From: Streptomyces leeuwenhoekii | GTDB taxonomy: Bacteria; Actinomycetota; Actinomycetes; Streptomycetales; Streptomycetaceae | Length of the DNA stretch: 64,000 nucleotides | Reading direction: 5' to 3' | Assembly (NCBI RefSeq): GCF_001013905.1 | Contig: NZ_LN831790.1 | Span: 1,116,001 to 1,180,000, forward strand | Part shown: piece after piece, positions 48,946 to 57,943 of the stretch | How the letters are laid out: each line of letters begins with the position of its first letter | Numbering within the stretch: the stretch's first letter is position 1 | Program-made: the position numbers and the translations under genes | Notes under the pieces: model-generated | What the model was told of the DNA's origin: nothing | Databases searched by the model: none | What the model saw: the letters and a program-made list of their open reading frames with translations, nothing else

Positions 48946-49538
48946 GGCAGCACCACCGCCAGCACATAGCGCGCGTCCCCCGTCCCCGGGCACCGGAACC
49001 GGGTCGGCCCCCACACCCGCAGCCGCAGGCAGTCGCCCGCCTCGAGCCGGTGAGCGGTGTCCTGGACGGTCACCTCCAGCGTGCCCTCCAGGACCCAGAT
49101 GTGCTGTTCCAGACCGGGCACGGGCGGCCGGTCGTAGGCGATGTCGGCGCCCGCGGCGAGCCGCCCTTCGACGAGCTCGCCGCGCAGCCCGGCGTGCGGC
49201 GGGGAGACGGAGCGGCGGACGAAGCCGGAGGCCCGGTCCTCCCACAGGGGTTGCTCGGCGGCCCGCACCAGGGGTGCCGGCTGTGCCTCGACCTCGCTGA
49301 GCAATTGGGACATGGTCCGTCCGTAGACGGCGCACAGCCGGTTCAGCAGCGCGGCGGTCGGGCTGGTCTGCGCGCGTTCGGCGCGGGACAGGGTCGACCG
49401 GCTCACCCCGCTGCGCTGCGCCAGCTCCCCGAGCGACCATCCGCGTTCGGCCCGCAGCTCGGCGAGCCGGGCGGCGAGCCGGGCATCGACGGGGTCCGGG
49501 GCCACGGGGGCCTCCCCCACTTGATCGGTTCCTCTCAT
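48942..49538 (-). CDS. XRE-family regulator with C-terminal cupin domain
   Basis: A 198-residue protein. Residues 20-75 form an XRE helix-turn-helix (LAELRAERGWSLGELAQRSGVSRSTLSRAE), and the rest is a cupin-2 ligand-sensing barrel (EQHIWVLEGTLEVTVQDTAHRLEAGDCLRL). The start at 49538 lies inside a 13-bp-armed palindrome, so the protein is probably autoregulated and its mRNA leaderless or nearly so. It is co-translated with the GNAT gene, which is its likely regulatory target. Confidence 0.9.
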   Translation of the reverse strand: MRGTDQVGEAPVAPDPVDARLAARLAELRAERGWSLGELAQRSGVSRSTLSRAERAQTSPTAALLNRLCAVYGRTMSQLLSEVEAQPAPLVRAAEQPLWEDRASGFVRRSVSPPHAGLRGELVEGRLAAGADIAYDRPPVPGLEQHIWVLEGTLEVTVQDTAHRLEAGDCLRLRVWGPTRFRCPGTGDARYVLAVVLP

Positions 49539-49564
49539 ATCCGGGACGCTATCCCGGATATGAG
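49534..49564. promoter_or_regulatory. 13-bp-armed palindrome over the XRE-cupin start codon
   Basis: CTCATATCCGGGA (49534-49546) and TCCCGGATATGAG (49552-49564) are exact reverse complements around a 5-bp spacer. The start codon (49536-49538) is within the left arm. The most likely role is an operator for autorepression by the XRE-cupin protein. Confidence 0.8.
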
Positions 49565-49581
49565 ACGCCACTGTTACGGAA

Positions 49582-49663
49582 GGCTCACATCCGCGCCGCT
49601 CCCGATGGAGGGCTCACATCCGCGCCGCTCCCGATGGAGGGCTCACATTCGCGCCGCTTCCGC
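49582..49663. repeat. Three 29-bp direct repeats overlapping the LysR gene end
   Basis: Units begin at 49582, 49611 and 49640 with GGCTCACATCCGCGCCGCTC; the third is incomplete and has substitutions. The third unit includes the last codons and stop of the LysR gene (stop 49643-49645), so the other two look like downstream duplications of that gene end. Confidence 0.85.
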
Positions 49664-50545
49664 CAGCGCGTCCAGCACCGGGCGGATCAGCGGGTGTCCT
49701 TCGGCTCCCCTGCGGACGGCGGCGAAGACCCGGCGAGTGGGGGCCACCCCGTCGACCGGGCGGACCACGACGCCCGTCAGCTCCATGCCGCGCAGCGCCG
49801 ACCGCGGGACGAGGGCCACGCCCACCCCGGCCGAGGCCAGGGCGACGACCGCGCGGAAGTCGTCGGAGGAGTGCTCCAGGCGGGGCTGGAAACCGGCGCT
49901 CTCACAGGCCAGGACGACGACGTCGTGGCAGGGGTTGCCCGGGTAGGGGCCGATCCAGGCGTCCTTGGCCAGCTCCGCCAGCGGAACCTCGGTGGCGTCG
50001 GCCAGGCGGTGGGCGACCGGCACCACCGCGTCGAACGGCTCGGCGTACAGCGGGACGTGGGTCAGCCGCGGGTCGTCGGCGGGCGGTGCCCCGCGGTACT
50101 CGACGGCGACGGCCACGTCGACCTGCCGGTCCAGCACCATCGGCAGGCTGGCGTCGCCCTCGGCGTCCTGGACGCGGATGCGGATGCCGGGCGCCGTCCG
50201 GGCGAGCCGGGTCGCGGCGGGGGCGACGACCAGGGCGATGCCGGTGGCGAAGGAGGCGACCGTGACCGTGCCGGCCTGGCCCGAGCTGTAGGCGGCCAGC
50301 TCGGCCTCGGCACGCTCGAGCTGGGCGAGGACCGCGTGGGTGTGGCCGAGCAGGATCTCACCGGCCGGGGTCAGCCGTACGCCCTTGGCGCTCCGCTCCA
50401 CCAGACGGTGGCCGGTCTCCTGCTCCAGGGCCGTGAGCTGCTGGGAGACCGCCGACGGGGTGAGATACAGCGCGGCGGCAGCCGCCGTCACCGTGCGGTG
50501 GTCGGCCACCGCACGGAGGATGTGCAGCCGCCGCGCTTCGATCAT
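49643..50545 (-). CDS. LysR-family transcriptional regulator
   Basis: A 300-residue protein. The N-terminal winged helix-turn-helix reads LHILRAVADHRTVTAAAAALYLTPSAVSQQLTALEQETG, and the periplasmic-binding-like effector domain follows from about residue 90. The ATG at 50545 is 31 bp from the kbl stop on the same strand, so it may be at the end of the tdh-kbl operon and control threonine breakdown; an unlinked target is also possible. Confidence 0.93.
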   Translation of the reverse strand: MIEARRLHILRAVADHRTVTAAAAALYLTPSAVSQQLTALEQETGHRLVERSAKGVRLTPAGEILLGHTHAVLAQLERAEAELAAYSSGQAGTVTVASFATGIALVVAPAATRLARTAPGIRIRVQDAEGDASLPMVLDRQVDVAVAVEYRGAPPADDPRLTHVPLYAEPFDAVVPVAHRLADATEVPLAELAKDAWIGPYPGNPCHDVVVLACESAGFQPRLEHSSDDFRAVVALASAGVGVALVPRSALRGMELTGVVVRPVDGVAPTRRVFAAVRRGAEGHPLIRPVLDALAEAARM

Positions 50546-50576
50546 GTAATCGATTCTCTCAGGTCGCCGGCCCTGG

Positions 50577-51770
<1,194 letters not shown>

Positions 51771-51797
51771 GGGAAAGCTCCTTGAAGTGCAGGTGAC

Positions 51798-52826
51798 TTA
51801 CGCGGTCCAGTCGAGGATGACCTTGCCGCCCTTGCCGCTCGCCGCGTCGGCGAACGCCGCCTCGAAGTCGTGGCAGGCGTAGCGGCCGGTGATCACGGGG
51901 CCGAGGTCGAGGCCGCCCTCCAGCAGCACCGACATCGCGTACCAGGTCTCGAACATCTCCCGGCCGTAGATGCCCTTGAGGGTGATCATCGAGGTGACGA
52001 TGCGGGCCCAGTCGACCGCGAACTCCTCCGACGGCAGGCCGAGCATCGCGATCCGGCCGCCGTGCGTCATGTTGGCGATCATGTCCCGCAGCGCCTCGGG
52101 ACGGCCGGACATCTCCAGGCCGATGTCGAAGCCCTCCCGCAGGCCCAGCTCGCGCTGCCCGTCGGCGATCGTGGTGCCGGACACGTTCAGGGCCAGGCTC
52201 GCGCCGACCTTGCGGGCCAGCTCCAGCCGCTCCTCGCTGACATCGGTGACCACGACGTTGCGGGCACCGGCGTGCCGGGCGACGGCCGCGGCCATCAGGC
52301 CGATCGGCCCGGCCCCGGTGATCAGCACGTCCTCCCCGACCAGCGGGAAGGACAGGGCGGTGTGCACGGCGTTGCCGAACGGGTCGAAGATCGCCGCGAC
52401 GTCGAGGTCGACCGGGACGCGGTGCACCCACACGTTGGACGCGGGCAGGGCGACGTACTCGGCGAACGCCCCGTCCCGGCCGACGCCCAGACCGACCGTG
52501 GCGCGGCACAGGTGGCGGCGGCCGGCCAGACAGTTGCGGCACTTGCCGCACACCAGATGGCCCTCCCCGCTGACCCGGTCGCCGACCTTGACGTCGGTGA
52601 CGTCCCGCCCGGTCCCGACGACCTCGCCCACGAACTCGTGGCCGACGACGAGCGGGGTGCGGATGGCCTGCTGCGCCCAGCCGTCCCAGGCCCGGATGTG
52701 CAGGTCGGTGCCGCAGATGCCGGTGCGCAGCACCTTGATGAGTACGTCACCGGGCCCGACGGCGGGCTCGGGGACGTCCGTGAGCCAGAGCCCGGGCTCC
52801 GCCTTCTGCTTGACCAGCGCCTTCAA
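51798..52826 (-). CDS. tdh: L-threonine 3-dehydrogenase
   Basis: A 342-residue zinc medium-chain dehydrogenase, the normal family length. Catalytic zinc residues are in GICGTDLH and VGHEFVGEV. The structural zinc lobe shows four cysteines ([15 protein letters not shown]), and the NAD site is [17 protein letters not shown]. It oxidises L-threonine to 2-amino-3-ketobutyrate, the substrate of Kbl. I chose the TTG at 52826 because CAGGAG lies before it and no ATG/GTG gives the conserved MKALVKQ start. Confidence 0.96.
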   Translation of the reverse strand: MKALVKQKAEPGLWLTDVPEPAVGPGDVLIKVLRTGICGTDLHIRAWDGWAQQAIRTPLVVGHEFVGEVVGTGRDVTDVKVGDRVSGEGHLVCGKCRNCLAGRRHLCRATVGLGVGRDGAFAEYVALPASNVWVHRVPVDLDVAAIFDPFGNAVHTALSFPLVGEDVLITGAGPIGLMAAAVARHAGARNVVVTDVSEERLELARKVGASLALNVSGTTIADGQRELGLREGFDIGLEMSGRPEALRDMIANMTHGGRIAMLGLPSEEFAVDWARIVTSMITLKGIYGREMFETWYAMSVLLEGGLDLGPVITGRYACHDFEAAFADAASGKGGKVILDWTA

Positions 52827-53172
52827 CGCTACGGCTCCTGAGGGGTGAGATCCCGGCGCCGGGCATGCCGAAGGAGCCCGTTTCCCGGGAGAGCGGTGGA
52901 ATCGCACAGCAATCTGCCCCATGGGCGCGGTGCCGGTCCATCGAGGTTTTCTTAAGCACGGCCGCAGCTCTTCTTCACACCTCTCCCGGCAGGCCGCCGC
53001 GCCGCGCCCCTCCGCTCTGCCACGCCTGGCCCATCGCGCTGCCGCACTGCCCCGCCCCGCCGCGCATCCGGGCCGCGCGCCCGCAGGGCCGCCGCGCTCC
53101 CCCGTGCCGGGGCGTCACGCCCCGCCCGCCCGCCGCACGTCCTTCGGGCCCCTCTCCCGCCCGGTGGACCGG
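52827..53172. other. Intergenic region upstream of tdh
   Basis: About 345 bp between tdh and the GAF-protein gene, both on the minus strand. The part near 52827-52960 must hold the tdh promoter. Open frames here have no recognisable product. A C-rich, low-complexity stretch (52980-53160) precedes the GAF gene stop; nothing else is seen. Confidence 0.5.
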
Positions 53173-53751
53173 TCACAGCAGGGGCAGTCCGTCGCCCGCG
53201 TACCGCTCCAGGCGGGCCATGAGATCCGCCGCCGTCGCCTTGATGGTCTCCAGCCCCGCCTTCCCCCAGGGCCTGGGCCGTACGTCGGCGGCGCTGACCG
53301 TGCCCAGGACCGTCCCCGTGCTGTCGATGAGCGGGGCGCCGAGGTAGGAGCGGATGCCGAACGCGTCGACGACCGGATTGCCCGCGAACCGCGGGTAGTC
53401 GCGGACGTCTTCCAGGACCAGCGCTTTGCGCCGGGCCACCACGTGCGGGCAGAAGCCGTGGTCGCGGGGCTGCACCCGGCCGAAGACCGGCCCGGTGCCG
53501 TCGCCCGCACCGGCCGGCGCGGGGTCCGGGACGTGCAGGCCGGCGAAGAACTGCCCGTTCTCCACGGGGAAGTTGACCATCGCGTAGGGCGTGCCCGCGA
53601 GCTCGGCGAGACGGTCCGCGAAGTCGTCGAGCGCGGGCTCCGGGCGCTGTGCCAGGCCCAGCCGGTGCAGCCGCCGTACCCGGGCGGGGGCTTCCCGGTC
53701 CTCGGGCGTGAGCAGCAGACGACCGGCCGGGCGGGGTGGGTCGTAGCTCAT
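53173..53751 (-). CDS. GAF-domain protein associated with a conservon
   Basis: A 192-residue single-domain protein. The GAF fold is seen from about residue 40 (DDFADRLAELAGTPYAMVNF) to the end, with HGFCPHVVARRKALVLEDVRDYPRFAGNP and SYLGAPLIDSTGTVLGTVSAAD, as in phytochrome-like small-ligand sensors. It lies 99 bp after the CvnD-like GTPase gene on the same strand and probably extends that operon. The ligand is unknown; HGFCPHV might support haem or metal binding, but that is speculation. Confidence 0.85.
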   Translation of the reverse strand: MSYDPPRPAGRLLLTPEDREAPARVRRLHRLGLAQRPEPALDDFADRLAELAGTPYAMVNFPVENGQFFAGLHVPDPAPAGAGDGTGPVFGRVQPRDHGFCPHVVARRKALVLEDVRDYPRFAGNPVVDAFGIRSYLGAPLIDSTGTVLGTVSAADVRPRPWGKAGLETIKATAADLMARLERYAGDGLPLL

Positions 53752-53850
53752 CGGCGGGCTCCGTGGCGGGCGGCGCGCGGGCGGGCAGGGTGTGCGCCGT
53801 GGACGTACGTCATGGGCGGCTCCGTGGCGGTGGGTACGGGCGGGGGCTCG

Positions 53851-54471
53851 TCACAGGGGGGCGCCGTGCTCCGTCGCCGGGGCGGCCGGGGTGTGGGCGA
53901 GGAGGTGGCGGACGAGGGTCAGCAGGGTCTGCACGCCCGAGCTGGAGATGCGGGCGTCGCAGCACACGACGGGAATCCGCGGGGACAGGTCGAGGGCGGT
54001 ACGGACCTCCTCGGGGTCGTAGCGGTGGGCGCCGTCGAACTCGTTGATGGCGACGATGAAGACGAGGCCGCGCTGCTCGAAGAAGTCGATGGCCGCGAAG
54101 GAGTCCTCCAGGCGCCGGGTGTCGGCCAGGACGACCGCGCCGAGCGCGCCCTCGCACAGTTCGTCCCACATGAACCAGAACCGTTCCTGGCCGGGGGTGC
54201 CGAACAGGTACAGCACATGGTCGGGGTCGAGGGTGATGCGGCCGAAGTCCATCGCGACGGTCGTCTCGAGCTTGTTCTCGATGCCGTCGAGGTCGTCGGT
54301 GGCGGCACTGACCGTGGTGAGCAGTTCCTCCGTGCTGAGCGGCGCGATCTCGCTGACCGCGCCGACGAAGGTGGTCTTGCCCACGCCGAATCCGCCCGCC
54401 ACGAGGATCTTCAGCGCGGTGGGGAACGGATCGGTGCCGTCGCCGTGGTCAGAGCTGTCGTCGTAGTCCAT
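53851..54471 (-). CDS. cvnD: Conservon Ras-like GTPase (CvnD type)
   Basis: A 206-residue small GTPase with the P-loop GGFGVGKTTFVG, a G3 region in LFGTPGQERFWFMW and the base-recognition motif AINEFDGA in place of NKxD. This combination is typical for the conservon GTPases of Streptomyces, which work at the membrane with CvnA, CvnB and CvnC. It overlaps the DUF742 gene by 23 bp. Confidence 0.95.
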   Translation of the reverse strand: MDYDDSSDHGDGTDPFPTALKILVAGGFGVGKTTFVGAVSEIAPLSTEELLTTVSAATDDLDGIENKLETTVAMDFGRITLDPDHVLYLFGTPGQERFWFMWDELCEGALGAVVLADTRRLEDSFAAIDFFEQRGLVFIVAINEFDGAHRYDPEEVRTALDLSPRIPVVCCDARISSSGVQTLLTLVRHLLAHTPAAPATEHGAPL

Positions 54472-54826
54472 CGAGCACTGCCTCCAGAAGGGCCCGGTCC
54501 GTGGGATTGTGGTGAAACGCCGGGGGCTTGGTGGTCAGCACCCCGCAGTCGACGAGGTCCGACAGCAGCACCTTGGTGACCGCCACCGGCAGCCTCAGAT
54601 GGGCGGCGACCTCGGCGACCGGGACGGGCCCGCGGCACAGGTCGAGCGCCTGCGCGTGCTCGGGGCCGAGGTAGCCGAGGGGAGCGGCTCCGGTCGCCAT
54701 CACCTGCGACAGGAGGTCGAGGGCGACGGTGGGCCGGGTGCGGCCGTTGCTGACCGTGAAGGGGCGCACGAGCCGACCGGCCGCCTCGTCGAGCCAGGGC
54801 CCGTCGCCGGCCGCCGCCACGCTCAA
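54449..54826 (-). CDS. cvnC: Conservon DUF742 protein (CvnC type)
   Basis: A 125-residue DUF742 protein with RLVRPFTVSNGRTRP and EHAQALDLCRGPVPVAEVAAHLRLPVAVTKVLLSDL, a winged-helix-like region typical for CvnC. The start is a TTG overlapping the cvnB stop (TTGA) or a GTG two codons later. Its role is in the conservon complex that passes signals from the CvnA sensor to the GTPase. Confidence 0.94.
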   Translation of the reverse strand: MSVAAAGDGPWLDEAAGRLVRPFTVSNGRTRPTVALDLLSQVMATGAAPLGYLGPEHAQALDLCRGPVPVAEVAAHLRLPVAVTKVLLSDLVDCGVLTTKPPAFHHNPTDRALLEAVLDGLRRQL

Positions 54827-55275
54827 GACCTCATCGCCGGCGACGCCGGGGCCACCGGGGAGCCCGCGGCCTGCTGCCGGGGAGCGGTCACCAGATAGGG
54901 GCGGACGCTCTTGACGAGCATCGCCATCTCGTACCCGAGCACGGCCGCGTCGGCCTCGCGGCCGGCGAGGACGGCGAGGCAGGTGCCGGAACCGGCCGTG
55001 GTGACGAACAGCAGCATCGAGTCGAGTTCGACGACGACCTGCCGTACGTCGCCGCCGTCACCGAAGCGGACACCGGCGCTGCGGCCGAGGGAGTACAGGC
55101 CGGAGGCCAGGGCCGCCATGTGGTCGGCGCTGTCCGGGTCGAGGCCGTGGACGGACTTCACCAGCCCGTCGCACGACAGCAGCACGGCGCTGGTGGTGTG
55201 CGGTACGCGCTGCACGAGGCCGCTCATCAGCCAGTCGAGATCGGATACATGGCCGGTCGGCGCATCGCTCGCCAT
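54823..55275 (-). CDS. cvnB: Conservon roadblock/LC7 protein (CvnB type)
   Basis: A 150-residue roadblock/LC7 protein: LDWLMSGLVQRVPHTTSAVLLSCDGLVKSVHGLD and ADHMAALASGLYSLGRSAG are family hallmarks. The ATG at 55275 has AAGGAG nine bases upstream. Such proteins act as regulators or scaffolds of the conservon GTPase. It starts 71 bp after the sensor gene ends. Confidence 0.95.
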   Translation of the reverse strand: MASDAPTGHVSDLDWLMSGLVQRVPHTTSAVLLSCDGLVKSVHGLDPDSADHMAALASGLYSLGRSAGVRFGDGGDVRQVVVELDSMLLFVTTAGSGTCLAVLAGREADAAVLGYEMAMLVKSVRPYLVTAPRQQAAGSPVAPASPAMRS

Positions 55276-55346
55276 GGGGGATCGACTCCTTGAGATACGA
55301 AGGTCAGCGGGAGCGCTGGGGGTGGGAACCGGGGTGGTGATCCTGG

Positions 55347-57224
55347 TCATCCGGCCGGTGCGCTCCCGTCGTGCCGGAGGGTGGGGCCGGGCCGGGACAC
55401 GGACGGACCGTGCCCTTCCGGGGTCGTGAGGGACGCGGGCGGGCGCCCGGGTCCCGCCTCGCCCGTCCGAGCCGGTGCGTGCCGTGCCTCGGGCCGGCCC
55501 GGCTCCCGGTGGTCCGTCTCCAGGTGGTGCTGGGCCTCGGCGAGGCCGATGCCGCGCTGGAAGGCGGCCATCAGGCCGGGGTCGTGGCCGGCGAGGTGGC
55601 CGGTGTCCGGTCGGGGTGCGGGGCCGCCGCGCAGTTGCGGCGCGAGGTGCTCCTGGGCGCGGCGGCGGGGCAGTCGGGGCTTGCCCATGGTGCCGCGCAC
55701 GGCGGGGTGGCGCGGGACGGGCGGCGCCCCGGCGTTCTCGGCGAGGGCGCGGCGGTCACCGGGCCGGATGCCGGGCACGGCGTCGGCGGGGGTGGGCCGG
55801 TGCGGGTGGGCGCCGCGTACGGGCAGCGGCGGGGGGTCCTCGCCGTGCGCCGCCGGTGCGGGGGGCCGGGCGGTGCCCTCGTGCCGGGGCTCGGGCACGA
55901 GTGCCGGTGCCACGGGGGCGGGCAGGGCGTGCTCGGGCCGGGTCGCGGCGGCGGCCGGCCGGGCGCCGGTGGCCTCCCCGGACTGCGCCGTCGCTCCGGA
56001 GGCGTCGGGTTCGGCCCCCAGCAGGGCCTGCGGGACGACGATGACGGCCTGCACTCCACCGTAGATGTTGGTCTGCAGGCGCACGGTGACGCCGTGCCGC
56101 CGGGCGAGCTGGGAGACGACGTACAGCCCGATACGGCCGTCCGCCAGCAGCCGGGCGACATTCACCTGGTCGGGGTCGTCGAGCAGGGCGTTCATCCGCT
56201 CCTGCTCCTCGGCGGGCATCCCGAGCCCCCGGTCCTCGACCTCGACGGCGAGCCCGGAGGTGACGCGGCCGGCGCGCAGCAGCACCTGGGTGTGCGGGGC
56301 GGAGAACACCGTGGCGTTCTCGACGAGTTCGGCGAGCAGGTGGATGACGTCGGCGACGGCGTGGCCGCGCAGTGTGCCGTCGATCGGCGGCACGAGTTTG
56401 ACCCGCGAGTACTGCTCGACCTCGGCGATGGCCGAGCGCAGCACCTCGGTCATGCCGACGGGGTTGCTCCACTGGCGGCGGGAGACGGCGCCGCCGAGCA
56501 CGGCGAGGTTCTCGGCGTGGCGCCGGATGCGGGTGGCGAGGTGGTCGACGTGGAAGAGGCCCTTGAGCAGTTCGGGGTCCTCCATCTCGTTCTCCAGCTC
56601 GTCGAGGAGGGAGATCTCGCGGTGCACCAGTGACTGCAGGCGCCGGGCGAGGCTGACGAAGACCTCCATCTTCTGCTCGCTGCCCGTCTGGCCGGACGGG
56701 CGCGCGGCCTGGAGGACGGCGGTGACGGCGCCGTCGTGGACGCGCGCCAGGTCGGCGGCGAGCAGGTCGAAGTCGTCGGCACCGACGGCATCGTCACCGG
56801 GTGCGCCGTGCCGCCGGGGCGGCTCCGGGCTGTCGCCGCGGCGCAGCGCCTCGACGAGGGCGCGCAGGTCGTCCTCCTGGCGCGCGGCGCCGCGGCGCAG
56901 GGCGGCGACGCGGTCGCGCACGGAGTGGACGGCGCGGGTCGCGGCCACGGCGGCGACGACGACGGCGGCCAGCGTGACGCAGACGGCCCCGGCGAGGACG
57001 GCCCACAGGTTCGGACCGGGCCGGATCCCGGTGGACCGCACGGTGAACAGCACGGCGGCACCGGCTCCGAGGGCGACCGCGACGGGCGGCAGCACGGCCA
57101 GACGCAGCAGTTGGGACCGTATCTGGGACTCGGGCAGCGCGGCGGCGGTCCGGGCGGCCGGCCGGCCGTGCCGCCCGCCTTCACGGCGCTCTGCGCGTGC
57201 GGCGGGGGCGCGGAGGTGAGACAT
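55347..57224 (-). CDS. cvnA: Conservon sensor histidine-kinase-like protein (CvnA type)
   Basis: A 625-residue protein. Two transmembrane segments (about residues 38-60 and 73-98) come first, then a coiled region. The ATPase domain has LLAELVENATVFSAP (N box), VEDRGLGMP (G1) and GRIGLYVVSQLARRHG (G2). A long Pro/Ala-rich C-terminal tail of about 190 residues follows. This is the CvnA layout. It senses an unknown signal at the membrane and works with the three following Cvn proteins. Confidence 0.94.
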   Translation of the reverse strand: MSHLRAPAARAERREGGRHGRPAARTAAALPESQIRSQLLRLAVLPPVAVALGAGAAVLFTVRSTGIRPGPNLWAVLAGAVCVTLAAVVVAAVAATRAVHSVRDRVAALRRGAARQEDDLRALVEALRRGDSPEPPRRHGAPGDDAVGADDFDLLAADLARVHDGAVTAVLQAARPSGQTGSEQKMEVFVSLARRLQSLVHREISLLDELENEMEDPELLKGLFHVDHLATRIRRHAENLAVLGGAVSRRQWSNPVGMTEVLRSAIAEVEQYSRVKLVPPIDGTLRGHAVADVIHLLAELVENATVFSAPHTQVLLRAGRVTSGLAVEVEDRGLGMPAEEQERMNALLDDPDQVNVARLLADGRIGLYVVSQLARRHGVTVRLQTNIYGGVQAVIVVPQALLGAEPDASGATAQSGEATGARPAAAATRPEHALPAPVAPALVPEPRHEGTARPPAPAAHGEDPPPLPVRGAHPHRPTPADAVPGIRPGDRRALAENAGAPPVPRHPAVRGTMGKPRLPRRRAQEHLAPQLRGGPAPRPDTGHLAGHDPGLMAAFQRGIGLAEAQHHLETDHREPGRPEARHAPARTGEAGPGRPPASLTTPEGHGPSVSRPGPTLRHDGSAPAG

Positions 57225-57574
57225 CGGTGTCCTTGTGCTGGTCCGTGGGGACGTGGTGGCCCGCGCGGAGGTACCCGCGCAGGCTGCGTCGGACGCACGA
57301 ACCTGTGACGGCCCTGCGTCGCCCTACGGACACTCACGGTAGTTGCCCGCGCATCATGTGCGGTGGGCAGTTGACAAAGTCTCCCGCGTAGCGTCCCACT
57401 CTGGTATGAGGATTCGTACGACAGACCGATGAGCCGTCGATGCGCCCGGTGGAGGCCCGCCCGGGCCGGCGGGGCGCGGACACCGGGCATCGGGCATCGC
57501 GAAAAGCCCCGCCGGCTTGGCCGGCGGGGCTTTCGCGTGCGGCGCCTCCTCGTCGAGGCGGCGTCACCGGTGTC
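57225..57574. other. Intergenic region between cvnA and the toxin-immunity genes
   Basis: About 350 bp. It must hold the cvnA promoter (minus strand), but no convincing -10/-35 pair stands out. A TTGACA at about 57373 on the plus strand has no suitable -10 at 16-19 bp and no gene after it. The 57498-57537 part is a terminator hairpin. Confidence 0.5.
57498..57537 (-). terminator. Strong hairpin after the immunity-type gene
   Basis: Near-perfect inverted repeat: CGAAAAGCCCCGCCGGC and GCCGGCGGGGCTTTCG around TTG. The minus-strand transcript from the toxin and immunity genes ends here, before cvnA. Confidence 0.85.
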
Positions 57575-57943
57575 CTACCGTCGCTTCCAGACGAAGCTCT
57601 GCGGCAGCACACCCTCTTCCCAGAGACGGTCGAGTCTGGCGAAGAGCCTCGGAAGGCTCCTGTCGAACTCTTCCCATGCCGCGGGGTCCACGTCCCGCCA
57701 CGGGTCCGAGATGATCAGACCCGGCGGCAGCGGACCGGTCGCGCCGGCCGTCCTGCGGCAGGCGGCGCACCAGGTGTAACTGATCACAGCGGGACGGTTC
57801 GCGTGCTGCGTGGCTCTGAGGTAGGAGCGGACCGCGACTTCCCCACACGCCGGGCACAGCCATTCCGACTGGTCCTGGAGGAAGTTCCGCTCCCGCCCGA
57901 GGGTCTCGATCTCCGAAGGCATGAAGCGCTTCATCTGCGTCAT
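57575..57943 (-). CDS. Putative immunity protein with zinc ribbon, cognate to the RHS toxin
   Basis: A 122-residue protein whose ATG overlaps the RHS gene stop by ATGA. It contains two CxxC pairs (CPACGE and CAACRR, 33 residues apart), a zinc-ribbon arrangement, and otherwise mixed charged and aromatic residues (DPWRDVDPAAWEEFDRSL). No signal peptide is present. Small genes directly after the C-terminal toxin module of polymorphic toxins nearly always encode the neutralising partner, so immunity is inferred from position, not sequence. I do not recognise the family. Confidence 0.75.
   Translation of the reverse strand: MTQMKRFMPSEIETLGRERNFLQDQSEWLCPACGEVAVRSYLRATQHANRPAVISYTWCAACRRTAGATGPLPPGLIISDPWRDVDPAAWEEFDRSLPRLFARLDRLWEEGVLPQSFVWKRR

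Noticed and set aside
55371..57308. Plus-strand frames opposite cvnA
   Set aside because: Shadow frames; the minus-strand product has the whole CvnA layout.
57370..57400. TTGACA as a plus-strand promoter
   Set aside because: No -10 element at 16-19 bp and no downstream plus-strand gene before the hairpin.
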